Shown here: positions 26,501 through 38,400 of the stretch, piece by piece
Position numbering within the stretch: position 1 is the stretch's first letter
Layout of the letters: each line of letters opens with the position of its first letter
Assembly: GCA_007449985.2 (NCBI GenBank)
Contig: VIIQ02000167.1
Location: 62,001 to 126,000, forward strand
DNA: 64,000 nt
From: Desmodesmus armatus
Lineage: Eukaryota; Chlorophyta; Chlorophyceae; Sphaeropleales; Scenedesmaceae
Direction: 5' to 3'
Made by a program: the position numbers and the translations under genes
The notes under the pieces: model-generated
What the model saw: only the letters and a program-made list of their open reading frames with translations
The model's database searches: none
What the model was told of the DNA's origin: nothing

Positions 26501-27967
26501 TCCCCCGCCCCCCTCCCCCCCCAAAAAAACAGTCCTCCCCTACAATCATCGTGTCCCCTTCCCTCCTCCCGCCAACTTCCCCCTGCGCTCCCCTCCTTTC
26601 CCTCCCTTCCTGCCCCCCCCCTCACCTCAAAGTAGTGCTCGTAGATGGCCATCTCAAAGTCCAGGCCGGTGAACTCACACAAGTGGCGGTGAGTGTAGCT
26701 GTTCTCAGCCCTGAAAGCACACAGACACAGACACACGATGCCAGTGGGTTTGCATCTCAGCAACTCCAGCTCAGCGTCTTACATGTATACATACACATTG
26801 CGGCTTCCACACGAAAACATTGCGCCTTGTGGCATTGTGCTTCATGAGTCAACCACATGAAGCTCGCCTATACTTGGTGCAGTGTTGAAAAGTTAGGGCA
26901 CTTACCAGGGCCCTGTCCCCTTGGTGCACAGGCACAGCTGCACTCAAGAGCACCATGTCAAGCCCCAAACCTCTCAATGCCTCTTCCCATGCCCCGTCCC
27001 TGCCGCACCCCCTGCCTGCACACAGCTAGCTGCCTACACCCCAGCCCCACCTGAACACTGGTCCAATTTCAAACACCCTGTCAAAGTCAGCACAGATTGC
27101 CATCTGCTTGTACAGCTGGGGGCTCTGGGCCAGGCAGCCAGGGCGGCCCATGTAGTCAAACCTGTGTAGTCAAACACAGTGCAGGACAGGTATTGGGGTC
27201 ACATTCTGGGGTGCCACCCCGCGGTGAAAACATCCACTGCCACCCCCCCCCTCCCATACCCCCCATCCCCAACGCCACTCACCCACATGACTGAAGTGGC
27301 AGGTGGTATGTGAGTCAACGCAGGGCCAGGAAGCAGCCGAACAGGAGGCAGTAGGGAAGCAGCCCCCCCCCCCCCGACCCAACCCCCTTGAACAGCTGAT
27401 CAGCAACAGGTTGTTGTTGACTATCCTTGCGAAGAGACCAGACGAATGCTCAGCCCCCGGGGCCGGCCGCCCACCTGAATACTGCTGCCCCTCCTTCGCT
27501 TGCTCCTGCGATGAGCTTGGGTGTGTGGATCTCCTGGAAGTCCTGGCTCAGCATGGCCTCACGGAACAGCTGTAAAGGGGGGGGGGGGTAAACCAGGACA
27601 GGGGCATTGAGGGGGTTTCAGGTTTGAGGGGGGGGGGGGGTTGCAAGATGAGGACGGGCATCATTCAGCAACTGCAAGGCCTACCAGGGTGTGGCTCCTC
27701 CATGGTCAATATATCTGTCTGACTGTTCAGCACATCTGATATATTGGCATGTTGCCAACCTGCGCTGGCAACGTGTGATATGTATATTACCAACACGTGC
27801 GCCTGCTCTCCCCCCCCCCCACACACCTGGCAGACTGCGTGCTGCAGTTTGAAGATGGCCTGGTTTGCTGGTGTGCGCAGGTCCAGCACACGGTTGTCCA
27901 GCCGGATGTCCTGGCTCACACTCGCCAGCAGCTCACCCTTCTCAGCAGCAGCAGCAATCTCAGCCTG

Positions 27968-28003
<36 letters not shown>

Positions 28004-30693
28004 ACGACATAAATTATATAGCCGTCAGCGCATGTTGTCTTTGAGGTTCAGGGTTGAGACCTCACATGTGAAAGGGTTTGGGGGAAGGGGGGGGGGGTGA
28101 ATGTGTTGACACACAGGTGAATGTGAGGGGACCCACATTGACGTATCTATCAACACGCACGCACTTTCTGCTGAGTTGCATTGGCTGGTTGCAACTCACG
28201 TGTTCACACATACACACACATGCCACCCTGCTACAACCCCAAGAAGGCCCCTGACTCACGCACAGTCCCCCCCTCCCCTGCACCTACCTCGCTGCGCGCT
28301 GCATCCACCAGCTCAAAAGGCAGCGCTCCTGCTGCCCTGCTCACAACATGCAGCGACACAACAGACAGCTCAACCTGCACAATTACACACAGACACACAC
28401 ACATTGTGACGTTCAGTGCCAAACTGTGCATGTGCATGTCCAAACGCTTTTGTTTGCGCACACTCACGTGATGCGATGGCCCTCACCCTGACGCGCCTGA
28501 CACATCACAGTGCCCCAATGCTGGCGTGTACGACAGATGCTCAGCTGCGCTGGTGTAAACTTGCGTTTGCAGTGTCATTGCATCGTTGCGATCAAGTTCA
28601 TGCTGTCGCATGGGTGCGTGGAGCAGCCACACAGGATCCCAGCCCACGATCTCACCCAGCCACACTCCCAAGCACCCCAACCACCTTGGCCCCAGCCACC
28701 CATAGGCTAGCCACCCATAATCCGAGGTCTCCACAGCCAGCAGCCCCCCAGGGCCCCAACCATGCATACTCCCTGCTCACATTCTTCTGTGTTGCGCTGT
28801 ACTCCCAGCCACCCATACTCCCAGGCACCCTTAGTCCCGGGCAACCAGACCCCTGCTCACGTTCTTCTGTGTAGCGCTGTCGATGGGTTGTGCTGGCACT
28901 GCCACCACCCCCTCCACGTCCACAATGGACTCCTTGGTGATGCCGCATGCATACTTCACCATGGTCTTGCTCACGCTCACGTCGTCAGCAAACATCACAG
29001 CCTGGACAGGGGGGATGGGAGGCAGAGGGGGGGGGGGAGTCAGTGGAAGTGTGGTTCAGAGTACATGAGGGGAGTGTTTGAAGGGGTTGCCAAGGCAGGG
29101 AACAGCAGGGGGGGGGGTGTCAGGGCAGGTGATTTCATTGGAGGGGGGTCAGGGCAGGAAACAGCTGGGGGGGGGTGCTTGATGGGCTTGCACGTGGCGC
29201 CACACACTTGACCAATGACTCAGACAGATTGACTAAAGTATCAAAGGCCGCTCTGGCGTTAGGGATAGCAAGTGCATCTGCCAGGAATCATCAACCAGTC
29301 CATTTTCCTCCACCGCCAGCCAACAATTGGGGGGACCAGCATTCACCCTAAAGCCCCAAGGGGCACCAATGATCACGTTGGGCAACAAGCAGGGGGACTT
29401 GTCGACTGCTGTGGGCCCCCGACCCCCGACCCAAAAGGGCACCCACAGCAAGGTTGGCGTCCACCCACAAACCACATGCACTGTTGCTGTGCACCTCATC
29501 GCCCACTGCGTCTCCCTTCCCTTCCTCCACAGCTCTCCCCCCCCCCCCCAACCCCAGACCCCAAAGGGCACCCACGCAAGGTTAGCGTCCAGCCACCACC
29601 CACCTGCACTGTTGCTGTACGCTGGCGGATCATCAAAAAGGCTGACTTGCCCTTACCACGCACTGTGTACAGCCGGCCACGCACCAGCACCTTGAACACA
29701 CACACAGACACACAGCAGAAGACATACGCACAGGCAGCAACAGAAGATCAGTTCATGGGCAGGCAGGCAGCACACAAGTAGCAGCAAAGAGAGGTCACGA
29801 TTCACAGAGCTGTGCAGGCAACTGTTGCAGAGCACTTGCCACACTTGCCTGGCGGCTGCAGCTGCTGACGACTCTGCCTGTTGGGGCGCTGCGGCATGCT
29901 GTGCTGCGCTGCGCACGCTGTGCTGCACTGCGGCATGCTGTGCTGCACAGGCTGGAGGGGGGCTGCCTTGTCTCGTGCACCATAGGGCCAATTGTTGAGC
30001 AACAGCCTGTCGAGCCACACTGCTGCTAGGTCAGAGCCATCCCCCAGCGGATTCACCTCGTCTTACCCTCACCCTCTTCCACACCCTCCCCAGGCCAACA
30101 CACCCGCCCACAAAAAATCGTGAGCCCGCAAGCAGCCACTGCAAAGCCATGTGTGTGCGTGCTGTCTGCCTGTGGCCCCTCTCACCTTCTGCCCCGCTAT
30201 CTCTGGCGTGAGCTGCTCCACCTTGATCCACTTGCGCTGTGTGATTTCTGTGCTCTGCACCATGGCATAGTCGCCATAGTTGGCTGCACAGGGGTCCTCA
30301 GGGTCCGGCTGTGTGGGGGCAGCCTGCTTCACACCACGCTGCTGGGCCTGTGGAATAACAGAACAATTGTTGCTGCGCAACCTGCTTCGTTCGTTTGTGT
30401 TGACAGCTTGGCACACCATCAACTGGTGATGCTGAGACGCGTGTCTGGCGCTGTGATCAAGAGCAGCCAGCAACAGACAAGTGCTGCCAGAGTGTAGGCA
30501 GCTCCCAGCCTACCCTTACCCTTTCAGCCTTTTTGTCCTTCTTGTTCTCCTTCACATTTGCCTTCTCCTGTGTGTGCAAGCCGTATGTTGTGGGTCAGCT
30601 GCTTGACAGTTGCAGTTGCAGCCAACCCCCACCCCAACTCCGCCGCAAGCATACCTCCAGCTGTGCAGCCACTTCTGCAACTGCTTCACTCAT
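23322..30693 (-). CDS. Aspartyl-tRNA synthetase, cytosolic type (class IIb)
   Basis: Attaches aspartate to tRNA-Asp in the cytosol. Fifteen exons: 30655-30693, 30520-30567, 30186-30347, 29604-29690, 28861-29001, 28288-28374, 27827-27964, 27475-27569, 27051-27161, 26626-26710, 25731-25869, 25304-25369, 24986-25065, 24397-24523 and 23322-23509. They total 1593 nt, one closed frame of 530 aa plus stop, the usual eukaryotic length. It starts [13 protein letters not shown], then a Lys-rich helix as in eukaryotic AspRS extensions. The OB-fold anticodon domain follows ([20 protein letters not shown]). Class II motif 1 is [16 protein letters not shown], motif 2 is [15 protein letters not shown], and motif 3 is [12 protein letters not shown]; the protein ends [10 protein letters not shown]. 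The splice phases agree at every junction. Introns contain several partial copies of exon edges (see findings). It lies head-to-head with POP5. Confidence 0.96.
26062..26093. repeat. Interstitial telomere-like CCCTAAA-type repeats
   Basis: Short degenerate run of CCCTAAA/ACCTAAACC units inside a synthetase intron. A similar run lies at 103-128. Confidence 0.5.
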
Positions 30694-31173
30694 TGCTGCA
30701 ATTCTGACGGCCGGTAGAGATGATAGAACTGCAAAATGCGCAACACCCACTGGTGATCTGGCGAGCCAACCGAAACTGCTGCACCGGCGCTTGGTCGTGC
30801 GAGCCCCACTTCTTTAATTGGCAAAGGAAGAAGTTACTTTGCGTTCCGCTTTGAAAACGGCAGCCACTTCGTTGACTAAAAACCTGAAAAGTGACATTCT
30901 CAGTCTGAGAGCAGGGGTACTAATACTATAGTATTAGTACCCCTATAGTATTAGTACCCCTGCTGAGAGTGTCAGAGATACAGAGTCTGTATATGGGTGT
31001 GAGGGAGATATGTGACTTTGAGCAAAGGAGAGGAAAGTATGATCCAACTCTATTATCCCACCTTGTAGTCCTTCAGGGCAGCAGCAGCAGCAGCAGCACC
31101 AACAGCATTCGGCGGCAGCATTGGGCGCTTGCTGCAAGTGTGTTGCTCAAGGGTCACACAGCCTGTACCCTCA
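30694..31173. promoter_or_regulatory. Divergent promoter region of AspRS and POP5
   Basis: 480 bp separate the two ATG codons. The region contains the inverted-repeat cluster at 30911-30963. No clear TATA box is seen. Confidence 0.5.
30911..30963. repeat. Palindrome with a duplicated arm
   Basis: 30914-30943 is a perfect 30-bp palindrome with 15-bp arms starting GGGGTACTAATAC. A second copy of its right arm (30946-30963) can pair over 18 bp with the same left arm (30911-30928), so two alternative hairpins are possible. Confidence 0.95.
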
Positions 31174-33743
31174 ATGGTCAGGACTAAAAACAGGTAGGGT
31201 ATCTGGCTTTTCCCCTTGCTTACACACATGTACAACCAGACAATTCCGGTACGGGAATGTGCTGCAACATCAGCTGAACACTTGAAGGGTGCTTGTGGGT
31301 GTTGCTCAGGTACCTGATCCTGCTGGTCCGTGCGAAGGATGGCCGCACATATGATTCGATAGGTGAGCATCAACAGTCAAGGGTGCTGCAGCTGACGCAA
31401 CAGCAGGTGTCATAAGCATCGCACGTCAGCTGCCCTCATGAGGGGTGATCACTACTTGGTGTGTCGGATTGGGAATCAGAATTGCCGTCCTTCTTTGAGT
31501 CATTGCCACCCACTGGCATACAGGGGCAGCAGTCACCGGCTCACTGGCATACAATGCGCAGCACAGCACGGCGCCTTGAGAAGCATGGTGAGGGAGCAAA
31601 CCACCTGGCTTGCACTTTGCGCTTCTCAGTCTGACAATGCACCCACTATCGTCCCTTTCCCTGCTGCTGTCCGATAGGTCCTGCCCTGCCAGCCGCAATA
31701 CGGAGCAGCGTGGCCCTTCGACATGGAGATGCAGCCATGGAGGCTGTGGCTGCTGGACTAGCTGGTGAGTTGGATTATGTAACCCAGGTTTACGTCCTTC
31801 TTGGCGAACCCCAGGGGCTGCCAGGGTTCAGAAGTGGCCTACGTAGCATGGGAACAAGCCACACAGGGGCAGAGGCTGCATGGACGCAACCTCACTTTAC
31901 TGCGGGGCAGCCTTGACACAAACATTCCTGTAGACATTGGCATTCAAGTGTGGCATGTGTGCCTGCATGTAACAATCCCCCCGCCTCCCCGCCCGCGCCC
32001 CATAAAACATCAGCTGCCCTGTACCCGCCACTGCTGCCACTGATGCTGCCGCCTTGCAGCTCCCTACTACCATCACCTTGCAGGCGTGGCCATAGTGCGT
32101 TGTGCCAGGAGCCTTCACGTACAGGTGAACAGCACATGCGGCTGCCTCCTAGCACACAGCACACAGCACACATTGCGAGCTGAGGGGGCTTATCGTATGC
32201 GAGCGTCACTCTGTATGTTACTGTCACAATATTCGGTGACATGTCATACCTGGGTCCAGCCTGATGGCCTGCATGGTGCTGAAGGAGGGTGACTGACTCA
32301 GAAGTGACAACAATCAGCACACACCATGGTTGGTATGGGCGCCTCTCCTGTGGTCTGACCATAACTTGAGTCACCACCTGCTAATGAACCAGCCAGTGTC
32401 AGCTCTGACCAGTTGATTCCAGCCAGTCAGAAGTGACAACAATCAGCACACACCATGGTTGGTATGGGCGCCTCTCCTGTGGTCTGACCATAACTTGAGT
32501 CACCACCTGCTAATGAACTGATCAGTGTCAGCTCTGACCAGTTGATTCCAGCCAGATTGCGGCAGTACAGTCCCAAAATGCATCGCTCTCTTTCTGCCTC
32601 CATTGCCTCTTTTCCATCCCTCCCTGCCTCCCTTCCTTTCTTCCCGCTGCCCCAGGTGTTGGAGTCATGTTTGCGGTTGAGCCTGGTGGACTTCAAGGGA
32701 GTGACAGTAAAACTGCTCAAACTGACAGGTGAGGCCTGCGGTTGCTGCTTAGGTAACTTCCGGCGTCAAGGCGCACGCTTGAACAGTAAAGGCACGTGTT
32801 GCAGCCCCGCGTCACAGCCAGTCACAGAGTGATGATTGCGTGTGCCAGTGAGCACTCCCTGTTTGTCAGGCATGTCAGCGTGTGACTGTGTACACATCTA
32901 CAGGTGTGACGTGATTTTGTGTGTATGATGAACCAGGCTGGGGCGCGCACCCACCATCTCGACAGCCGGGATAGAGGGAGCAAAGCCGCATCTGCTGAGA
33001 CTGCTACGCCCCTCCAATTGAGCCTCCTATCTCTGTTCTGCATAACACACTTCGATAGTGCTGTTGTGTGTGGGTGTTAACTGTGCTGCAGGTGCCCTGC
33101 GTGTGGCGCGCCGGGAGGCTGCAGAGCACATACAAGCCCTCATGGCTGGGCAAGACCTTACCCCACAGGTGGGCACTCACCAACACATTTGACATAGACG
33201 CTAGTCACTTTGCCAGCAGAGCAACAAGAACATCGTGCATAAGCACTTTGGGCACTTTGGGTCCCAAATTGCAGACAGTAGAGGTGGTATGCAATACCAC
33301 CAGCAGCGGCTGCTGGGGCAGGGTGATAGACTGTGTGGCTTTTCAGGGCCCGTTTTGGTGTGTCCGATGTTTCCAGTCTATGAATTGGCTTGGTGCCACT
33401 GTCGTTGTCTTTGGGGGTCAGCGAGGTTGTTGCCAGTGCATATCTTCACCGCTGAGCGGTACTCTCTTTTTTGCTTTTTGCACTGCTCTGGCTGTGATGA
33501 GTGAGCACTGCCACAAGTTGGGCCCCGGTGGCTGTGCATGCGCATGTGCGTGGCTGCACTCATAATTGCGCCACCCCTTGCAGCTAAGTTGTGGCGCTGT
33601 GAGTAGATCCACTTTTGAGCGCGTGTTGCATTATGCTGCACTGGCTACTGCCTGTTTGCTGCTGTTATGCACGCCAATGTCCATTCATACAGCAAGCAGC
33701 AGTGGCAAAGGCGCTTGAAGACAAGCTGGCGACCATCTACTGA
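31174..33743 (+). CDS. POP5: Ribonuclease P/MRP protein subunit POP5
   Basis: Small protein subunit of nuclear RNase P (tRNA 5' maturation) and RNase MRP (pre-rRNA processing). Seven exons: 31174-31193, 31310-31362, 31678-31764, 32084-32124, 32656-32728, 33092-33168 and 33693-33743. They total 402 nt, giving 133 aa and a TGA. The start MVRTKNRYLILLV is the classical Pop5 N-terminus. The later GVAIVRCAR matches the conserved core strand, and LKLTGALRVARREAAEH matches the C-terminal Pop5/Rpp14 segment. All exon phases agree. At 133 aa it is slightly short for the family. None of these exons is long enough to stand out as an open frame. Its head-to-head neighbour is AspRS. The fourth intron holds a 129-bp tandem duplication. 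Confidence 0.92.
32298..32556. repeat. Tandem duplication, two copies of 129 bp
   Basis: 32298-32426 and 32427-32555 are almost identical, differing by a few bases near 32390 and 32518. They lie within the POP5 intron between 32124 and 32656. Confidence 0.95.
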
Positions 33744-33966
33744 CACACCACACACCACACCACAGCACGCCGCAGGCACAGCCCCGGCTATGCGCAGCAG
33801 CCAAGGCTGGCCCAAGCCCAGGCAGAGGGCAGCCACTAGCTGCTGTGGCGTGCCATGCTCCTGTCGCCGCCACACAGTTTGGTGCCGCGCAGCTGCACAC
33901 CTCAGCACAGCACAGTAACATGCAGTGCGTCACCAGTGCAGTACAAGACGCCTGGCTTCCCTGCAG

Positions 33967-34228
33967 TCAGCGCCCGCAGCATATCCAGCGTCACCACTCA
34001 GCAAGCTGGCACGGCTGCGCAGCATACGCCTGGAGGCTGCGCTACAGCTATCTGTGCCAGCAACAAGGGACAGCGAACCCTACCTACCAGAAGCTCCAGC
34101 ACACTGTGTGGCACATGCTTCTGATGCTTCATCAAGCCTTCGTGATGACATGTTCCAGCAAGCATCAAGGGCAAGCCCCAGACGAAGTGTGGAGTTGTGT
34201 TGCCGAGGTGGGTTGCTGCCTCTGCATG

Positions 34229-34289
<61 letters not shown>

Positions 34290-34743
34290 GCCAGCCATCG
34301 TGAATGCGCATGGGAGCACTGTGTCCCTGCTCAGGGTGTGGCTCCATTCACTGCTCAGCAGTAGGATGCTGCCATTGTCACAACCTGTGCAGTGTTGCGA
34401 GCATGTGATCAAGTTGCAAATGTGCTCACAAGTTCATGCCAGCCATCCACTGCAAGAATGGTTTGGAGAAAGCAAGTCGAAACCACAGAAACCATCACTC
34501 ATGACAGTGATATATTGTGAAACCTTGGCGTACTGTCTATGTGCCAACATCAGTTCAGACATCAGGATTGTGTAGCGGTGGGGCAGTTGCTGGAAACTGG
34601 GTAGCCTGCACAATCGTCATAAGCATGCTGCACTCCCCTGTGGCCCCTTGTTGACTATGCACGTGCTGTGCTATGCTATGCTTTGCTGTGCTGCTGCAGG
34701 GCCAGTGGTGTTGAGCTCCGGCCTGCACAGGCTGCCCACCTAG
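33967..34743 (+). CDS. Possible two-exon coding fragment, start unknown
   Basis: A frame from a CAG acceptor at 33967 to a GTGGGT donor after 34207 (241 nt) joins in phase 1 to 34700-34743, which ends in TAG. The peptide includes LSKLARLRSIRLEAALQL and ends SSGLHRLPT. There is no ATG in frame, so an upstream exon would be needed. This could instead be POP5 3' UTR. No family is recognised. Confidence 0.25.
34231..34288. repeat. (CTG)n trinucleotide repeat
   Basis: About 19 uninterrupted CTG units, starting 23 bases after a possible splice donor. Confidence 0.98.
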
Positions 34744-35461
34744 GTTTGCATGTGAAGAACAGCAGCAAGGCTGCAAGCAGGACATGTTGCTGGCAGAGTG
34801 CAGTAGCAACAGCAGGAGCGACTGTGTTTACAGGGTCGTTTGGCTGCAGCATGCACACATTTGGGAAGCAACATCGGCAGCATACTGCCCCCGCTTCATC
34901 TTGCACACCCTGCTTGCATGCAAGTTGGTTGGGGCACCCAGACACCAGGGATTGTAACTGGCCGTCAAGGCAGTGTAGGTTGTGGCATTATTACACTGAA
35001 CATTGCCGGCTGCAAGCACACTTGACACCAGCAGGTTGCTCAGCAGCAGATGTGTTGCAACAGCAGTTGCTGCAAGAAGTACATGGTATGCACGCCTGAA
35101 TTGTTCGCTCCGTGGGCCTAATGGAAACGCACAGGCTGCATACAGGAGTGGATGCTGGGCAGCTAGTGCTCTCTTGAGCAGTTGATGCCGTGACCAGCCC
35201 TGGGATGCAGCCAACCCCTGCCAGGCTGGCCAGTGACGTGGGGGTGTGGCACAACAGCCTCGTGGAGGGTGTGCTTCGGCATTGGCTTTCAGTCGTGCGA
35301 TGATCAAAAGCATGCTGCACCTCAAGTCCTCATGAGTCTTTTCAAAGCAAATTCAAACCTGCGGTTTTGGCTCCAGTTTCGCATATAGGGGTGGAGAGTT
35401 CCATGCAAGCTGTGCTTCTTCTTGAATCCTTTCGCTCAGTCCTGATCAACTGATTGCAGTC

Positions 35462-38400
35462 ATGGCCACCGCTGAGCCCATCACGTCGGTCACAGCAGAG
35501 CAGCTGGCTGATGCTGAGGCCAAGTTCAAAAAGGTGCGCCTCGTTGGCTGCGCAACGCATCGTATGTTTTGATATCTACATCCTTGGTTGCAATCAGCTG
35601 CTTTGCCGAACTGCTGCGCAGGCCTTGGAGCTTAGGGACACTGAAGTTGAGACTGCTGTTGAGCTGCTTGGGCAAGTGCTGGAAGTCCGCAACAAGGCGT
35701 TTGGGGAGAACGCGCTGGAGTGTGCAGACACCTACCTGTACTATGGAGAGTGCCTATTTGAGCAGGCCAGGTGTGTATGTGCAGCAGCAGCACAGCCAAG
35801 GTTAGGTTTGCACACCGTTGCACAGTCAGCAGCAGTAGGTCATGCCTAGGAGGTGAAGTCAGGTGCTGATGGGACTCATAAGCCTGAGCAAGACACAGAG
35901 TGTACTGTAGGCTGCGGACAAAGCCAGCAGCTGGCCATCGTGTGTCGTGCACGGCACAGCACAGCAGCATGGCACCCGGTTCAGTGCGGCCGTGGCTGAG
36001 TAGATATCATCGCCATGTTTGATACACGAGTGTAAGTGTAGCATGATTGCAGGCACAGACCATCTGTTGTAGCGGCAGGTGTCAACCAGCTAGCCCGGCT
36101 GGGTCAGCATGTTTGTCAGCAGCGCCACCTGTGCGACGCTTGTGCCACTACGGCCCTTCTTCAACTGCTGCCCTTGTTCCACTAGCAAACAAACCACCAC
36201 TAGCAGCGACCTCTGTTTCTGTATCTGTGTCCCGCCTGTCCCTGCACCTGTTTGCCTACCAGGCCTCCAGCGACTTCTTTGGTGACCAGATGAAGAGCGC
36301 AGCCAACCAGCGCGCCAAGGCCATCGCAGCTGCTGAGGAGGCTGGCGCCGAGGACGCAATGGAGGCAGACGCAGGCGACGACGCAGACAATGGTGAGGCG
36401 CACAGGGCAGGGTCTGCACTGAAACCATGAGGCCATGAAAGAATGTTCAGCGACGGTCTGCACGTGCGACTATTGATGGTCAGCTGCTGCCATACGCCCT
36501 GCCTCTCAATAACTCTGACACGTTGCTGCTGCGCAGGCGATGACAAGCCAGCAGTGGATGAGCCAGCGTCTGACAAGGCGACCAACGAGGCAGCGTCCAG
36601 CAAACAGGCAGAGGAGGCCAAGGGCGCAGATGACACCACCACCACCACCACCACCACCACCGCTGGCACGCCTGCTGACACACCCACTGCAACTGAAGAA
36701 GCCGCCGAGGCAGCTGAGCAGCCCACCACAGCTCCTGCACCACCTGCTGAGGCCCCTGCAGCTGAGGACGGCGCCAGCAAGGAAACCAGTGCAGCGGCAG
36801 AGGTGGCGGATGCTGCAGCTGAAGGTAGGGTTGGGGCTTTTACACTTATTGTGCAGCTGGAGGGACGCGACATGATCAAGTGGCTGAACCTCTGGCTGGG
36901 GTATGCTGCGCATCGGCGCTGGCAATGAGCCCTCCAATGCTTGAAGCCGCCGCAAACCCCTTCCAGTCAAAGCAATGAGTATCAGACTTGCGTGTTGCTT
37001 GTTGCTTTCCGTCGTGTTATCTCCCCTTGCTGTCTTATTGCTGCCTGTCATTCTTGCCTTCGCCGCTCACCTCGCTGTTGTGTTGCTGTGCTGCCACCAG
37101 GTGCTGAGGGTGCTGATGGTGGTGAGGGGTCTGCCGAGGAGGATGGGGACAGCGAGAGCAGCAGTGACGAAGACGAGGGGGAGGAGGGAGAGGAGGGCAA
37201 GGCTGAGGGAGAGGAGGGTGCAGCTGCACCTGAAGTCACAGGTAGGCGTGGATTGTGTTGCTGCGGCAGCTAGTTGACCTTGCAAGCAGCTGTGCACATA
37301 CATTGCTTGTGTGGACAAGCAGCCATGCCCCATGAGGCTGTCCAGGGGAGGCAGGCGTGATGTGTGCGGCATAGCATGAGTCGCGCACCCTGCAGCTCAA
37401 CACTGCATGCTCGTGATGTACCTTCGACCAACACATCACGCCTGGCTTTCTGCTGCACCTGTTCCCCTTGCGCGCTCCCTCCCCTCCCTCCCCTCCCCCC
37501 CTCCTTCCCCACTCGTTCACTCACTGAATCACTACCTCACCTACTCACTCCCTCCGTGCCGCCATTCCTGCTGCCTGCCGCCCTGCCAGGTGAGAGTGAC
37601 GACATGGTGCTGGCCTGGGAGATGCTTGAGCTGGCGCGCCTCATCTACAACAACAACGGCGGCGCAGAGGCACACGCCAACAAGCTGGCGGACTGCCACC
37701 TGTACATCGGCGACATCCTGGCAGAGCAGGTGGGCGGGTGGTCACCTCGTGTGCCTGTGGTGCGGCAAGGCTTCGACCTTGGCTTGGTCAGCAGCTGTGC
37801 GAAGCTAGGGAGGCATGCAGGTGGCGCCTGAGCGACAAGAGGCGCGGCAGTCGATGTGTAAGGTCGTCATTGCTTCTCCTTCTCCACAGCAACCCCCTTC
37901 GGGCGCATGTATGTGCCCCTATGTTTGTGCTTACCTTGGCTGTGCTGGCTATGCCTACACAGCACTGATGATGTGCTGGGCCAGGTGCAGCTTGTGCTGC
38001 GCTCACAGCAGCCAGTGCTGCCGCCTGCTGCTGCTGCATCTGCAGGTGCATCTGCTGCAACATTGCGGCTGACTGCGGCGCCATGCTGGCAAGCATTGCG
38101 GCCTGCATGTAGAGAGGTTGATGTGCTGTGCTGTGCGTTCTTCAAATGGTCACATCCTGGCATTGTGCTTGAAATGATTCAGGAACTTCCCTCATTCCAA
38201 CCAGTGTGATGTGATGTCGTGTTGCTGTCTGCATTTGTAGGAGAAGTTTGAGGCTGCAGTCGAGGAGTACAAAACCGCACAGGAGATGCTGGCACGCTTG
38301 GAGGGTGGCCACGATGCACACAGGCGCAGGTGTGTGTACCCGTGGGCACTGATTTGTGTGTAGGGCACTGACTCGTGTGTAGCTGGGACAGGGACAGGAT

